Counted from the stretch's first letter, positions 1-7,443 are shown. The stretch: 8,160 nt of DNA from JAHJDR01 sp964526915 (GCA_964526915.1 CAZGMS010000225.1:1-8160), one strand, 5' to 3'. Numbers and translations are program-made. The notes: generated from the letters alone by a model not told the origin.

Positions 1-22
1 GGGGTCGGTCGCGACCGACCCC
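1..22. terminator. Perfect 22-base palindrome, probable bidirectional terminator
   Basis: Bases 1-22 are identical to their own reverse complement: two 11-base arms starting GGGGTCGG and meeting at a central TCGCGA. The palindrome begins 8 bases beyond the stop codon of the minus-strand transglycosylase. On the plus strand it is followed by the T-rich tract TACTTTTCTTATT, so it would work well as an intrinsic terminator for a plus-strand transcript entering from the left. For the transglycosylase transcript the U-tract would lie outside the window, so that role is inferred. A dispersed palindromic repeat is the alternative reading. Confidence 0.6.
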
Positions 23-30
23 TACTTTTC

Positions 31-2184
31 TTATTGCTTCTTCCCCTTCTTTTTGTTGACCTTGTGGTGTTTGTGTTTTTTGGGACTTGGCTTGATGACA
101 GGAAGTGTGAAGTTGATGTCCTCGCCTTTTGTAAAATAAGTGTTGTTGTACAAATCGCCATACACATGCATGGAGCGCAGAACCCTTTTCACATAACCTT
201 GTGTTTCAGTGTATGGAATATTTTCGATGAACTCATCAAGCTCCAAAGGCCCCAGGCGTTGTAGCCATTTCCGCACATTTCCCGGCCCTGCGTTGTAGGC
301 CATGATGGCCAAAGGGAGATGATTTTTAAACTTGGTGATCATCTGGTCCAAGTACGTTGCCCCTAACAGAATATTGGTTTTTGTATCAGTCAGATCTGAC
401 GAAAAGTCTGTGGTCGGGGCCCCCTTTTCAATCAAGCCTTTTTGTACCTGGGCCGCTGTTTGAGGCATGAGTTGCATCAACCCAATGGCGCCAGCGTGGC
501 TGGATACCGTGCGCTGAAACAAGGATTCTTCTCGCATGATGCCCTCGATGGCCCCCTTGGGCAGATTGGTTTTTGCATAGGCAATTTTTGTTTTGCTCTT
601 GAACGGCAAAGGATAAAAGGCCGTAAATAAAGGGTCGTCGGTAATGGTCAAGGGGCCATAGGGACCACTTTTGAAGTGATCGGAGGCCAGGGCCAGCGCC
701 TTGCGGTAGTTTTGGGATTCGATGAGCTTGAGGGTCAAATATTCCTTATGACTCAGTAGCCACTGCGGGTGTTCATGCAAAGCAAAATCAAGAACGATGC
801 GGGCGGCCTGGTGAAAGCCCTTTTTATTAAAGGCATCGATCAATTCAAATGTCGTGGTGTTCTCGGTGGGGGCTTCTCCGATGATGATGGGTCGTTGAGG
901 AAGCGTGATGGGTGAGTTCACGCGATGGCTGGCCAGGACGGCATAAAAAGAATAGGGAAACTCCGTGATCAGTCGATGGTAAGTGCTCTGAGCCTTGTCG
1001 TGATTTTTGCGGCCAGTAGTTTTTTCGAGCGAACGGGCGTACCAGTACAATGTTTTGGTATAAGATTCGTCTGCTGTCGGGATCGTATCGAGCGCTTCAG
1101 ACAGAATGCTGGCGGATTTTTCGAAATTCTGTTTTTTAAATTGCTCATAGGCCAGTTCAAAGGCCAATTCGCTTTTCATGTCACCTGTTTTGAGGTGCAT
1201 GAGGATTTGATAATACTTGTCGGCCTGAGCTGTGTCTTTACGGGACAAAGACAGTTTATATAATCGGTAAACAGCGTCATCGGCCAACCTGCTGTCGGGA
1301 AGGGTTTTGTAGAGCGAGGTCAGGTATTTTTCTCTCAAGTCAGGCCCTGTTCCCTGTTTCTTGTGGCTCGGTTGCGCGAGCCCCAGACGATAATAGGCGC
1401 TGGCCAGCAGATCGGAGGGACAGCGCAATTTAATCATGGCTTGGTAGGCCGCGGTGCTTTCGGTCCAGTGGTCTTTGCTTAATCGGGAGGCATTTCCCAG
1501 GGCAAACAATGATGTGCACTTGTTTTCGAGAGGGAGGTGTGCGTCTTCGATCTCCTGGGCGGATACCAATCCTGGAATCAGCTTCAACATCCTTTTTTTG
1601 GATAGTGTGTTGAGTCTGGTGATTTTGTCGGTGGTGTTGAGGCCACTATTTTCTGCCTGCTCTCCCAAGCTGTCGGTAAGCATTTTATCATCAGGAAACA
1701 GTGTCACGATCAGGGCTGTGTCCTCGCGTGTGTTTTGGTTTAGGGCTTTTTTGGCCAACAACCTGATCAAGACAGCTCTCTTAAAGAGTTGTTCGTATAG
1801 GCCTTCGCCATAGAAGAGCTCATAGTCCGGTTTGGGTGGCAGGCTTCCCATCAAGGCCAGGCTTTGACGGACCTGTTCCCGTGCCCAATAAATCTCGGCC
1901 AGAAGGACCTTTTTCCAAAAAACAAAAACAGGATCGTGCACGCGGCTGACAAAACGAAAGGCTTCATTCAAGTTGCCTGCTTTGAGGTGTTTTTCGGCAA
2001 CACGCAAACGAAAATAATCCCCAAACGCGCCATCCTGAGAGGCGTGTTGCTCGTAGGCCCGTGCCTGATCTGCTGGGGGGTCGGGGATGAGTCCCAGCGT
2101 GGAATCGGGAATGTTGGCCAGTGCGTGTCCTGCTGAAAGACTTAGCAAAACAAGGAAAATGAAAAAAAATGTGCGCATGTTCAT
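31..2184 (-). CDS. slt: Soluble lytic murein transglycosylase (Slt70-like, GH23)
   Basis: This 717-residue protein cleaves the MurNAc-GlcNAc bond of peptidoglycan non-hydrolytically, leaving 1,6-anhydro-MurNAc ends, and should act in the periplasm. Residues 1-23 look like a Sec signal peptide: a short basic start, a hydrophobic core FFFIFLVLLSLSA, then a GHALA cleavage site. Residues about 40-530 are helical and TPR/superhelix-like, as in the U-domain of Slt70. The SLT catalytic domain spans about 540-675. It has the catalytic Glu553 in REES, GLMQLMP (568-574), AYNAGPGNV (629-637) and a family-1A motif around IPYTETQGYVKRVL (656-669). It is slightly longer than Slt70 (about 645 aa), partly because of a Lys/His-rich tail (699-717). 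The start could be Met1 or Met3; neither has a clear Shine-Dalgarno. It is divergent from recF and appears monocistronic in this window. Confidence 0.95.
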   Translation of the reverse strand: MNMRTFFFIFLVLLSLSAGHALANIPDSTLGLIPDPPADQARAYEQHASQDGAFGDYFRLRVAEKHLKAGNLNEAFRFVSRVHDPVFVFWKKVLLAEIYWAREQVRQSLALMGSLPPKPDYELFYGEGLYEQLFKRAVLIRLLAKKALNQNTREDTALIVTLFPDDKMLTDSLGEQAENSGLNTTDKITRLNTLSKKRMLKLIPGLVSAQEIEDAHLPLENKCTSLFALGNASRLSKDHWTESTAAYQAMIKLRCPSDLLASAYYRLGLAQPSHKKQGTGPDLREKYLTSLYKTLPDSRLADDAVYRLYKLSLSRKDTAQADKYYQILMHLKTGDMKSELAFELAYEQFKKQNFEKSASILSEALDTIPTADESYTKTLYWYARSLEKTTGRKNHDKAQSTYHRLITEFPYSFYAVLASHRVNSPITLPQRPIIIGEAPTENTTTFELIDAFNKKGFHQAARIVLDFALHEHPQWLLSHKEYLTLKLIESQNYRKALALASDHFKSGPYGPLTITDDPLFTAFYPLPFKSKTKIAYAKTNLPKGAIEGIMREESLFQRTVSSHAGAIGLMQLMPQTAAQVQKGLIEKGAPTTDFSSDLTDTKTNILLGATYLDQMITKFKNHLPLAIMAYNAGPGNVRKWLQRLGPLELDEFIENIPYTETQGYVKRVLRSMHVYGDLYNNTYFTKGEDINFTLPVIKPSPKKHKHHKVNKKKGKKQ

Positions 2185-2203
2185 GTGTTTACGAAAAGGG
2201 CCT

Positions 2204-2293
2204 GGGGCGTAGGGCTCAAGGCTTAGGGAAAGACGAGGAAGATGAATGTGCCGTTTTTTTGCCTTACGCCTTAAACCTTGGGCCTTATGCCCT
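2204..2293 (+). repeat. Opposed blocks of degenerate heptamer repeats forming an imperfect stem
   Basis: The right block, 2261-2295, reads as consecutive heptamers GCCTTAC, GCCTTAA, ACCTTGG, GCCTTAT, GCCCTCA. The left block, about 2199-2226, reads GGCCTGG, GGCGTAG, GGCTCAA, GGCTTAG, roughly the reverse-complement unit. Aligning 2204-2228 with the reverse complement of 2269-2293 gives 19 identities in 25. Five of the six differences would be G-U pairs and one a C-A mismatch in plus-strand RNA, so the stem is better in the recF-direction transcript than on the other strand. The 40-base loop carries a T7 run (2254-2260). This lies in the slt-recF spacer. It resembles short tandemly repeated heptamer families known from other bacteria. 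Its function is unknown. Confidence 0.6.
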
Positions 2294-2311
2294 CACTTTC
2301 TCACGTATATG

Positions 2312-2346
2312 GTACGCACGCACGCACGTCAACACGTACGCACGCA
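2312..2346. repeat. ACGC microsatellite with duplicated 11-mer
   Basis: Bases 2314-2328 are ACGC repeated three times plus ACG. The 11-mer GTACGCACGCA occurs at 2312-2322 and again at 2336-2346, start to start 24 bases apart, with ACACGTACG between them. This lies about 80 bases upstream of the recF start. It may be simple slippage sequence. The spacing of roughly two helical turns would also suit a protein-binding direct repeat, but nothing else supports that. Confidence 0.5.
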
Positions 2347-2417
2347 AATTGTGTGCCTGTTCATTTTTGTTTTGCAAGCGCGGGGAAATATTCTTTACTT
2401 CAAAATATGAAAACAAT

Positions 2418-2422
2418 AAGGA
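2418..2422 (+). promoter_or_regulatory. Ribosome binding site of recF
   Basis: AAGGA, six bases before the ATG at 2429, is the clearest Shine-Dalgarno in the window. It fixes the recF start, which also gives the N-terminus expected for the family (MQLKTLRLKNFRNI). I found no convincing -35/-10 pair upstream; the AT-rich stretch 2386-2416 is the likeliest place. Confidence 0.7.
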
Positions 2423-2428
2423 TGCCAC

Positions 2429-3541
2429 ATGCAGCTCAAGACCTTGCGGCTCAAAAATTTTCGCAACATCAGGGAACAGGCCTTTGTTTTTCACCCCGAA
2501 TTCAACTTCATCTTTGGCAGAAACGCGCAGGGCAAGACCAATATTATCGAGGCCATTTATTTTTTGGCCGAGCTCAAATCGTTTCGCACAACGAATCGGC
2601 ACGACATCATCTCACACGGGGCTGACTGCGCTAAAATTCAGGGTGTGTTCGAAAAAGACGAATTGAGTTGGGATATCGACATTTCACTTACGGGGCAGGA
2701 ACGACGCGTTCTGCTTAACTCCAAAAAACCCGGTCATCGGCAGGATTATTACGCGCTGATTCCCCTGATCCTGTTTGAACCGCGACACATCTATCTTTTT
2801 AGAGACTCCCCATCAGAGCGGCGACGTTACATGAATCGGGCGTTGTATGTACAGGACGTGACCTTGCTTGGTTTGTTTCAGGACTACGACAAGGTGGTGG
2901 CACATAAAAACAGACTCCTCAAGGAGGGGGCTCCGGATGCTTTGTTGTGTGTTTGGAACGACCGACTGATCAGTTTGGCCTCGCAAATCATTTACAAACG
3001 CCTGCGTTGGATGGAGCAGATGTCGCAGGTCTTGACGCAGGAATACCGCTCGATCAGCAACAGCGCGGATGATTTACGAATCACTTATTTATCCACGGTC
3101 AAAGCTCTCAACGATAATGTGGTGACCCTGGGAGAGCAGGAGCTTGCCATTTTGTTGCAAGAGGAGCTTCGCATCATGCAGCACAGAGAGCGCGAGAGAC
3201 GAGAATCTCTGGTGGGGCCTCATCGGGACGATTTTAATATTTTTGTGGGGGAGCGCAGTGTGGGTGCTTTGGGGTCGCAGGGCGAAAACAGGTCTGTGGT
3301 GATTGCTCTCAAGCTCAGTCAACTCAAACTGTTCGCGCAGAAGCACCAGAAAACGCCCCTGTTTTTACTCGACGATGTGGCCAGTGAATTGGACGAAGAA
3401 CGGTGCCGGTATCTGTTTGATTATCTCAAAAAAGAGAACACACAGGCTTTCTTGACCACCACAGATAATTCAAGGGTGGTGAATGATTTCGTGGGCCATG
3501 CCACGTCATTTTTTGTGGAGAACGGGGCGGTGAAGCTGTGA
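2429..3541 (+). CDS. recF: DNA replication and repair protein RecF
   Basis: RecF is a cytosolic SMC/Rad50-like ATPase that acts with RecO and RecR to load RecA at single-strand gaps and stalled forks. The 370-residue length is typical. Residues 5-14 show the family start LRLKNFRNI. Walker A is GRNAQGKT (30-37), directly followed by the helix TNIIEAIYFLAEL. LVGPHRDDF lies at 261-269, the ABC signature is GSQGENRS (282-289), Walker B is PLFLLDD (310-316), and the D-loop is SELD (319-322). All ATPase motifs are intact. The gene is not next to dnaN or gyrB in this window, which is common outside the classical oriC cluster arrangement. It converges with cinA, leaving 23 bases between stop codons. 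Confidence 0.97.
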   Translation: MQLKTLRLKNFRNIREQAFVFHPEFNFIFGRNAQGKTNIIEAIYFLAELKSFRTTNRHDIISHGADCAKIQGVFEKDELSWDIDISLTGQERRVLLNSKKPGHRQDYYALIPLILFEPRHIYLFRDSPSERRRYMNRALYVQDVTLLGLFQDYDKVVAHKNRLLKEGAPDALLCVWNDRLISLASQIIYKRLRWMEQMSQVLTQEYRSISNSADDLRITYLSTVKALNDNVVTLGEQELAILLQEELRIMQHRERERRESLVGPHRDDFNIFVGERSVGALGSQGENRSVVIALKLSQLKLFAQKHQKTPLFLLDDVASELDEERCRYLFDYLKKENTQAFLTTTDNSRVVNDFVGHATSFFVENGAVKL

Positions 3542-3558
3542 TCCCAAGCCCCCGAGCC

Positions 3559-3585
3559 AAACTCTCAGGTGTTGTTTAAGAGTTT
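3559..3585. terminator. Weak hairpin between convergent recF and cinA
   Basis: AAACTCT (3559-3565) and AGAGTTT (3579-3585) are perfect 7-base inverted repeats with a 13-base loop. They overlap the last codons of cinA, and TCTAA follows on the plus strand. With only 23 bases between the two stop codons, this is the only hairpin I see that could end the recF transcript. The stem is AT-rich and the U-tract is poor, so it may not work as an intrinsic terminator. Confidence 0.25.
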
Positions 3586-4809
3586 TCTAAGCACAACGGA
3601 AGCGACCACCATTCTGAACTGGTCACGAGGGTAATCAAAAAAGTATTTTTTGTTTTTCAAAACACCAGCACAAAGAGTTGCAATGTGCGCTGTGCCCACG
3701 GGTTTGTCGGCGGTTCCTCCTGTGGGCCCCGCGATTCCGGTCACAGCGGCCACAAAATTGGCCCCTGTGATTGTTTGAATCCCGCGCGTCATGGCCTCGG
3801 CACATTCTGCGCTCACGGCGCCGTGATTCTGAATGATTTGATGGTCAACGCCCAAAATCTTTTCTTTAATATCGTTGGCGTACGCAACCACGCCGCCCAA
3901 AAACACAGCGCTGGCGCCGCTGACCGAGGTGATTCTTTGCGCGATCAACCCGCCCGTACACGATTCGGCCAATGCCACCGTTTTCTTTTGTGCCATCAGT
4001 TTTTTGACAACGGCTTCTTCGAGGGTTCCCTCCTCATCTTCTGAATATATGACAGACGCAAATTTTGAACGTATGATCTGTGACGCCTCGTCCAGCTTGT
4101 CTTGTGCTTCAAGTTCGCCTTGCCCGTAGGCTGTGAGTTTGAGGGTGATTTCGGGAAAAGCAACACGGTACCCTACGCGCACGCCACCAAGAGTCACCCG
4201 ATCAGAAAATAATGTGTTCAATTCGGCATCCAGGGCCGATTCGGGGCTTCCAAAGGTTTTGAAAAAACGCGTGGCCACAGATTGCTTGAGGGGATGCAGA
4301 CTCAAAATGTGTGGCAGAATGTGCGTTGTGAACAGCCAACGCATTTCTCGTGGCACGCCAGGCATAAAGTAAAAATGACTTTTTTTGTAATGACAGTAAA
4401 CTCCGGGGGCTGTGCCCTCTTTGTTGATGAAGGTTAAGGCTCCTTCGGGAACATGAGCCTGTTTGCGGGTGTTGTCTTGCAGAGGGATATGATGCCCTGC
4501 GTACCAAGTTTCGAGATAATGCAATACCGATTGGTCACAGACAAGTTTTTTACCAAAGGTCTTGGCCGCCATTTCGATGGTAAAGTCATCAGCTGTCGGG
4601 CCCAGCCCTCCGGTGACCAAAACAATATCGGCGCGGTCGCTGGCGGTTTCAAAAGCCGTGACCATTTTGGTTTCATCGTCGCGTAAGCCCGTATGATATT
4701 CCACCATAAAGCCGTGACGAAATAAATGATCCGATAAAAATTGAGTGTTGGTGTCGAGCACATTGCCTGAGAGGAGTTCGTCCCCTATGGTGATGATTTC
4801 GATGAGCAT
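3565..4809 (-). CDS. cinA: CinA: NMN amidohydrolase / ADP-ribose pyrophosphatase-type protein
   Basis: This is a 414-residue, full-length two-part CinA. The N-terminal molybdopterin-binding (MoaB/MogA-like, COG1058) domain spans about 1-170, with IGDELLSG (8-15), VTGGLGPTADD (65-75) and MPGVPREM (149-156). A linking KH-type segment covers about 170-250. The C-terminal PncC-type domain (about 255-414) has ESCTGG (282-287), VTGIAGPTGGT (356-366) and KPVGT (369-373). In characterised members the C-terminal domain deamidates nicotinamide mononucleotide to NaMN in pyridine-nucleotide recycling, and the N-terminal domain hydrolyses ADP-ribose. In some bacteria cinA is linked to recA and competence; recA is not seen here. 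The start MLIEIITIGDELL is standard for the family, and AAGG lies 7 bases upstream (plus-strand complement at 4817-4820). It is divergent from the 799-residue gene. Confidence 0.95.
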   Translation of the reverse strand: MLIEIITIGDELLSGNVLDTNTQFLSDHLFRHGFMVEYHTGLRDDETKMVTAFETASDRADIVLVTGGLGPTADDFTIEMAAKTFGKKLVCDQSVLHYLETWYAGHHIPLQDNTRKQAHVPEGALTFINKEGTAPGVYCHYKKSHFYFMPGVPREMRWLFTTHILPHILSLHPLKQSVATRFFKTFGSPESALDAELNTLFSDRVTLGGVRVGYRVAFPEITLKLTAYGQGELEAQDKLDEASQIIRSKFASVIYSEDEEGTLEEAVVKKLMAQKKTVALAESCTGGLIAQRITSVSGASAVFLGGVVAYANDIKEKILGVDHQIIQNHGAVSAECAEAMTRGIQTITGANFVAAVTGIAGPTGGTADKPVGTAHIATLCAGVLKNKKYFFDYPRDQFRMVVASVVLRKLLNNT

Positions 4810-4919
4810 GTGAGAACCTTAGAACTGTTTATACCGTGTGTCACCGCTTTTTTGTACGGGCTTGACGCCGGTGCGAGGAGTGTCATAGCACTCCCCAAGC
4901 GCAACCAAGGCAAAACAAC
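4810..4919. promoter_or_regulatory. Divergent spacer with promoter-like hexamers and hairpin
   Basis: This 110-base gap must serve both cinA and the 799-residue gene. Toward cinA, 4828-4833 reads TATAAA on the minus strand, a -10-like hexamer, though close to the start and without a good -35. Toward the right-hand gene, TTGACG at 4862-4867 matches the -35 consensus in five of six positions, but the expected -10 position holds only CATAGC-like sequence. A perfect hairpin, GGAGTG (4877-4882) and CACTCC (4889-4894) with loop TCATAG, sits where an operator would overlap that promoter. AAGG at 4907-4910 is a plausible ribosome binding site, 9 bases from the ATG at 4920. All of this is weak inference from short matches. 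Confidence 0.3.
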
Positions 4920-7319
4920 ATGGCCGGGTCAATTTTTACTTCAAATACAAGTCTCATCCCTCTTCAATATCTTGCACAGGGCGCAAGGGTTTTGTTTGAT
5001 ACGGCAATCAATCCAGAACAGATCGATGTTTCTGCTGAGGTCTTGGAGGATCGGTATTGTTTGTCTCAAAGCCCCCAAACGGATGCCTTACAGAGTCTTC
5101 GGGCTGGGCTGTCTCACAGCCGATTTTTCATGTCTGCGTCAGAGATCAGTGCAGAACTTCGTGAGCGGGCAAAACGGGTTTTTCCACCACAAAGTCGCCA
5201 ATCTCGCCCCGGTAGTGTTGGGGTTCGCTTGGCCGCAGAACATTTTGGTGTGACCTCGCGGGTCATGTTGCATGCGTTTTCGGGGGACCGAAAAGATTTT
5301 TACACACCCAATCAAAAACGCAGAAGCCCAAAGGCGCAAAGCTATGATGGGGTGCTGGGCCAAAGGATGGCGCGGTTTTTCAAAACCCGATTTAACTATT
5401 TGTCTTTCGAAGGCCCCCCTTTGCAAGACCCCGCGATCATCTGGAATGAAATTGTGTTTCGATGTGATGAACTTCAGCTTGGGCGTGACGAACTTTGTCC
5501 TTTGTTGGGGGTGCCGTTGTCGTATTCTGCCTTTAAGGAGCTGATTCTAACCAGAGGCCCGTTGCCCGACAATATCCGTATTGCCATGACGGAACTCCTG
5601 CACATACGCCTCTGGCCCCATTTTGAAAAAATTCCTTTTGAATCTTTGGAGGGACTGGCGACACGCATCAACCAGACGCTAGCCGAGTGGCGCATGTCGC
5701 ATTTGGAGCTGTCCATATTGGTAGGCCGCGGGATCATGACGGATGACATTTCACGAGTGGTTGGTGGGCACGTACAACGAACCACATTGCCCGCTTTGGT
5801 GTTGGCTGAGTATTTTGGATTTGAGATTAGGGAACAGGTGTCCCACGAGATTCCTGAGGTGGGACTGGTTTCAACGCTGTATGAGCTTGATCAGGAGCTC
5901 ATGGCCCAGATCCGCGCCTGTCTCGAGGCAAGCGGTAAAACACTGGCAATGGTCGCCCAAGAAACCGGCCTTTATTGTGTTGATGGGCTTCAGGTCATGA
6001 TTGATGGTGAAAGAGAGATCACCGCGTATCAACAATTCACGCTGTTGAGACGCTCACTGGAACCTTTGTGTGATTATCTGGGGATTCGTTTGAGACGCTT
6101 TGAGGACATGACGCCTACAGATGTGTGGGCCACAGAAGAGGACAGAGAGAGAGCTTTGAAGGAAACAGCTGTTGTGCAGGCTTGTTTGGATGTGATGAAT
6201 CAAGCCAACAGGAGGTTTTTGTTCAGCCAAAACGAAGTCATGGCGCGCTATAATCAGCGATTTGGGCCTCCCCTGATGACGGCAAAAGTTCTCAACCGCC
6301 TCATGAGTGGCGATTTTACATTCAAGAAAGCCGGGTTGTATTGGCACAACCTTTTGTCGCTATATAAAATCAACGTGAGACAGGGGGTGCTTTTCGCAGC
6401 ATCGCAGTCGTCAGAAATTAATTACGATGCTTTGTGGCGGGTGGTCCAGGCCCGCACAGGAACGGATTTGCTGTCAACCCACCCTCTGTCAACGCGTTAT
6501 GATGCTTATCGATATCGAGAAAAGACCCTGCCGCTGGCCGATCCCCGTTTTTTACAGAGGTGTGTGATGGCTGGCGCGCATGGTCACGTTTCGGTGCAAA
6601 TATTACTGGAGCAGGGCAATCAGGAGGCCCGTGCCATTGCCCTTAATTTGCCAGAAAGTTTTGTTTTGTTTTTTCCCTCGACCAAAGAAGGGTGGGCCGA
6701 GGTTGTGGAACGGCGGCAGACACAGTTAAGGCAACAGCTGGCAAATTATCTCAAAACAAAACAAGCCGAATGGCGTGATAAACTTAAGGAAGATAGGCTT
6801 CAAAAGGGTCGACCGAAACAAACCAAGGTCAAGGTGGGTTTTTATTTTCAGTACCGGGATTTGACGAATACGGTATTTGAGCATCTTTTTGATGATGTTC
6901 ATTCCGCTGTTGAGGCCAGTGACGAGTCTTTTATACAGCCCACGGGAGGCGACCTCTCCGTTTTGGCCGGTGCGGTTCCAGATCATCTTTGTTATTTGTT
7001 TTCGGTAGGCGATGTGTTTTCGGTGGCTTGGGCCTTGTTTGCGCAAAGCAAGTTCTCTCAAGGACAGAATAATCGCATAGAGATCGTTTCAAAATTTCTC
7101 AGAATGTACGGGCGCTGGTTAAGGGTTGTTTATCAGGCGGGGCAGATTGATGTGTGGACCCATCAGAATGGGGAGCCTGTGAGAACTCTTTTCAGACAAC
7201 AGCCGCTCATGTTACGGGGACGGGATCTTGAAAGGGTGTTTGAAGAGATTCAGCAACAGGTGGAGCGGTTTAAGAGACAGGCGCAGGCCAAAAACACAGC
7301 ATCATCAGAGAAAACTTAA
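4920..7319 (+). CDS. Unrecognised 799-aa protein with tandem HTH-like modules
   Basis: I do not recognise this protein as a named family. No signal peptide or membrane segment is visible, so it should be cytosolic. Residues about 170-490 repeat a pattern typical of XRE/lambda-repressor folds: a helix, then an L-x-x-LA-x-x-x-G turn, a basic or polar helix, and an LA-x-x-LGI end. The modules are about 173-233 (ending ELLHIRLWP), 245-303 (LAEYFGFEI), 326-393 (CDYLGIRLRRF) and 417-488. Possible divergent copies lie at 74-160 (AAEHFGVTSRVMLHAFSG) and 502-577. A basic helical segment (601-638) follows, then an unassigned domain (639-765) and a charged coiled coil (768-790). ATG 4920 is the first start after an in-frame stop at 4863. 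The stop falls one base out of register with a protease frame directly downstream, so the natural C-terminus may be altered. DNA binding is inferred from fold-like patterns only. Confidence 0.85.
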   Translation: MAGSIFTSNTSLIPLQYLAQGARVLFDTAINPEQIDVSAEVLEDRYCLSQSPQTDALQSLRAGLSHSRFFMSASEISAELRERAKRVFPPQSRQSRPGSVGVRLAAEHFGVTSRVMLHAFSGDRKDFYTPNQKRRSPKAQSYDGVLGQRMARFFKTRFNYLSFEGPPLQDPAIIWNEIVFRCDELQLGRDELCPLLGVPLSYSAFKELILTRGPLPDNIRIAMTELLHIRLWPHFEKIPFESLEGLATRINQTLAEWRMSHLELSILVGRGIMTDDISRVVGGHVQRTTLPALVLAEYFGFEIREQVSHEIPEVGLVSTLYELDQELMAQIRACLEASGKTLAMVAQETGLYCVDGLQVMIDGEREITAYQQFTLLRRSLEPLCDYLGIRLRRFEDMTPTDVWATEEDRERALKETAVVQACLDVMNQANRRFLFSQNEVMARYNQRFGPPLMTAKVLNRLMSGDFTFKKAGLYWHNLLSLYKINVRQGVLFAASQSSEINYDALWRVVQARTGTDLLSTHPLSTRYDAYRYREKTLPLADPRFLQRCVMAGAHGHVSVQILLEQGNQEARAIALNLPESFVLFFPSTKEGWAEVVERRQTQLRQQLANYLKTKQAEWRDKLKEDRLQKGRPKQTKVKVGFYFQYRDLTNTVFEHLFDDVHSAVEASDESFIQPTGGDLSVLAGAVPDHLCYLFSVGDVFSVAWALFAQSKFSQGQNNRIEIVSKFLRMYGRWLRVVYQAGQIDVWTHQNGEPVRTLFRQQPLMLRGRDLERVFEEIQQQVERFKRQAQAKNTASSEKT

Positions 7320-7332
7320 GGCCGCCTCTAAG

Positions 7333-7366
7333 AACCCCCTCTTAACAAGAGGGGGCAGGGGGAGTT
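7333..7366. repeat. CCCCCT/AGGGGG hairpin repeat (interspersed-type)
   Basis: CCCCCTCTT (7335-7343) and AAGAGGGGG (7347-7355) form a perfect 9-base stem closed by AAC. A second AGGGGG (7357-7362) offers an alternative partner for CCCCCT, and AGTT closes the unit. Dispersed intergenic repeats of this general type, with CCCCCT and AGGGGG arms around TTAACAAGA-like centres, are familiar from many bacterial genomes. This one begins 13 bases after the stop of the 799-residue gene. TTTTGATTTT (7365-7374) follows at a distance, so it might also terminate weakly. Read in the downstream protease frame it is open and encodes NPLLTRGGRGSF. Confidence 0.7.
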
Positions 7367-7443
7367 TTGATTTTGCTGAGCCATATTGGCAGTGGGGCGA
7401 CGGCTCATTATCCAACGCCATTGCTTTTTATGATGCACAGAAG

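Noticed and set aside
2169..2666. Plus-strand open frame across the slt-recF spacer
   Set aside because: It crosses the repeat blocks and the first part of recF in another frame, and its product has no domain-like pattern. It is a chance open frame.
3089..3097. DnaA-box-like TTATCCACG inside recF
   Set aside because: It is a single site with one mismatch to TTATCCACA, lies in coding sequence (Leu-Ser-Thr) and has no neighbouring boxes or AT-rich element, so it is not evidence for an origin.
7228..7319. TTG at 7228 as the true start of the protease gene
   Set aside because: It would overlap the 799-residue gene by 92 bases, in a frame giving an Arg/Trp-rich peptide that looks like a coding shadow. 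The real protease-like sequence starts only after the hairpin repeat.
7312..7320. Programmed +1 frameshift site like that of prfB
   Set aside because: The stop context is ACT TAA G rather than CTT TGA C, and no internal Shine-Dalgarno lies at the needed distance. A plain indel or truncation is more likely.
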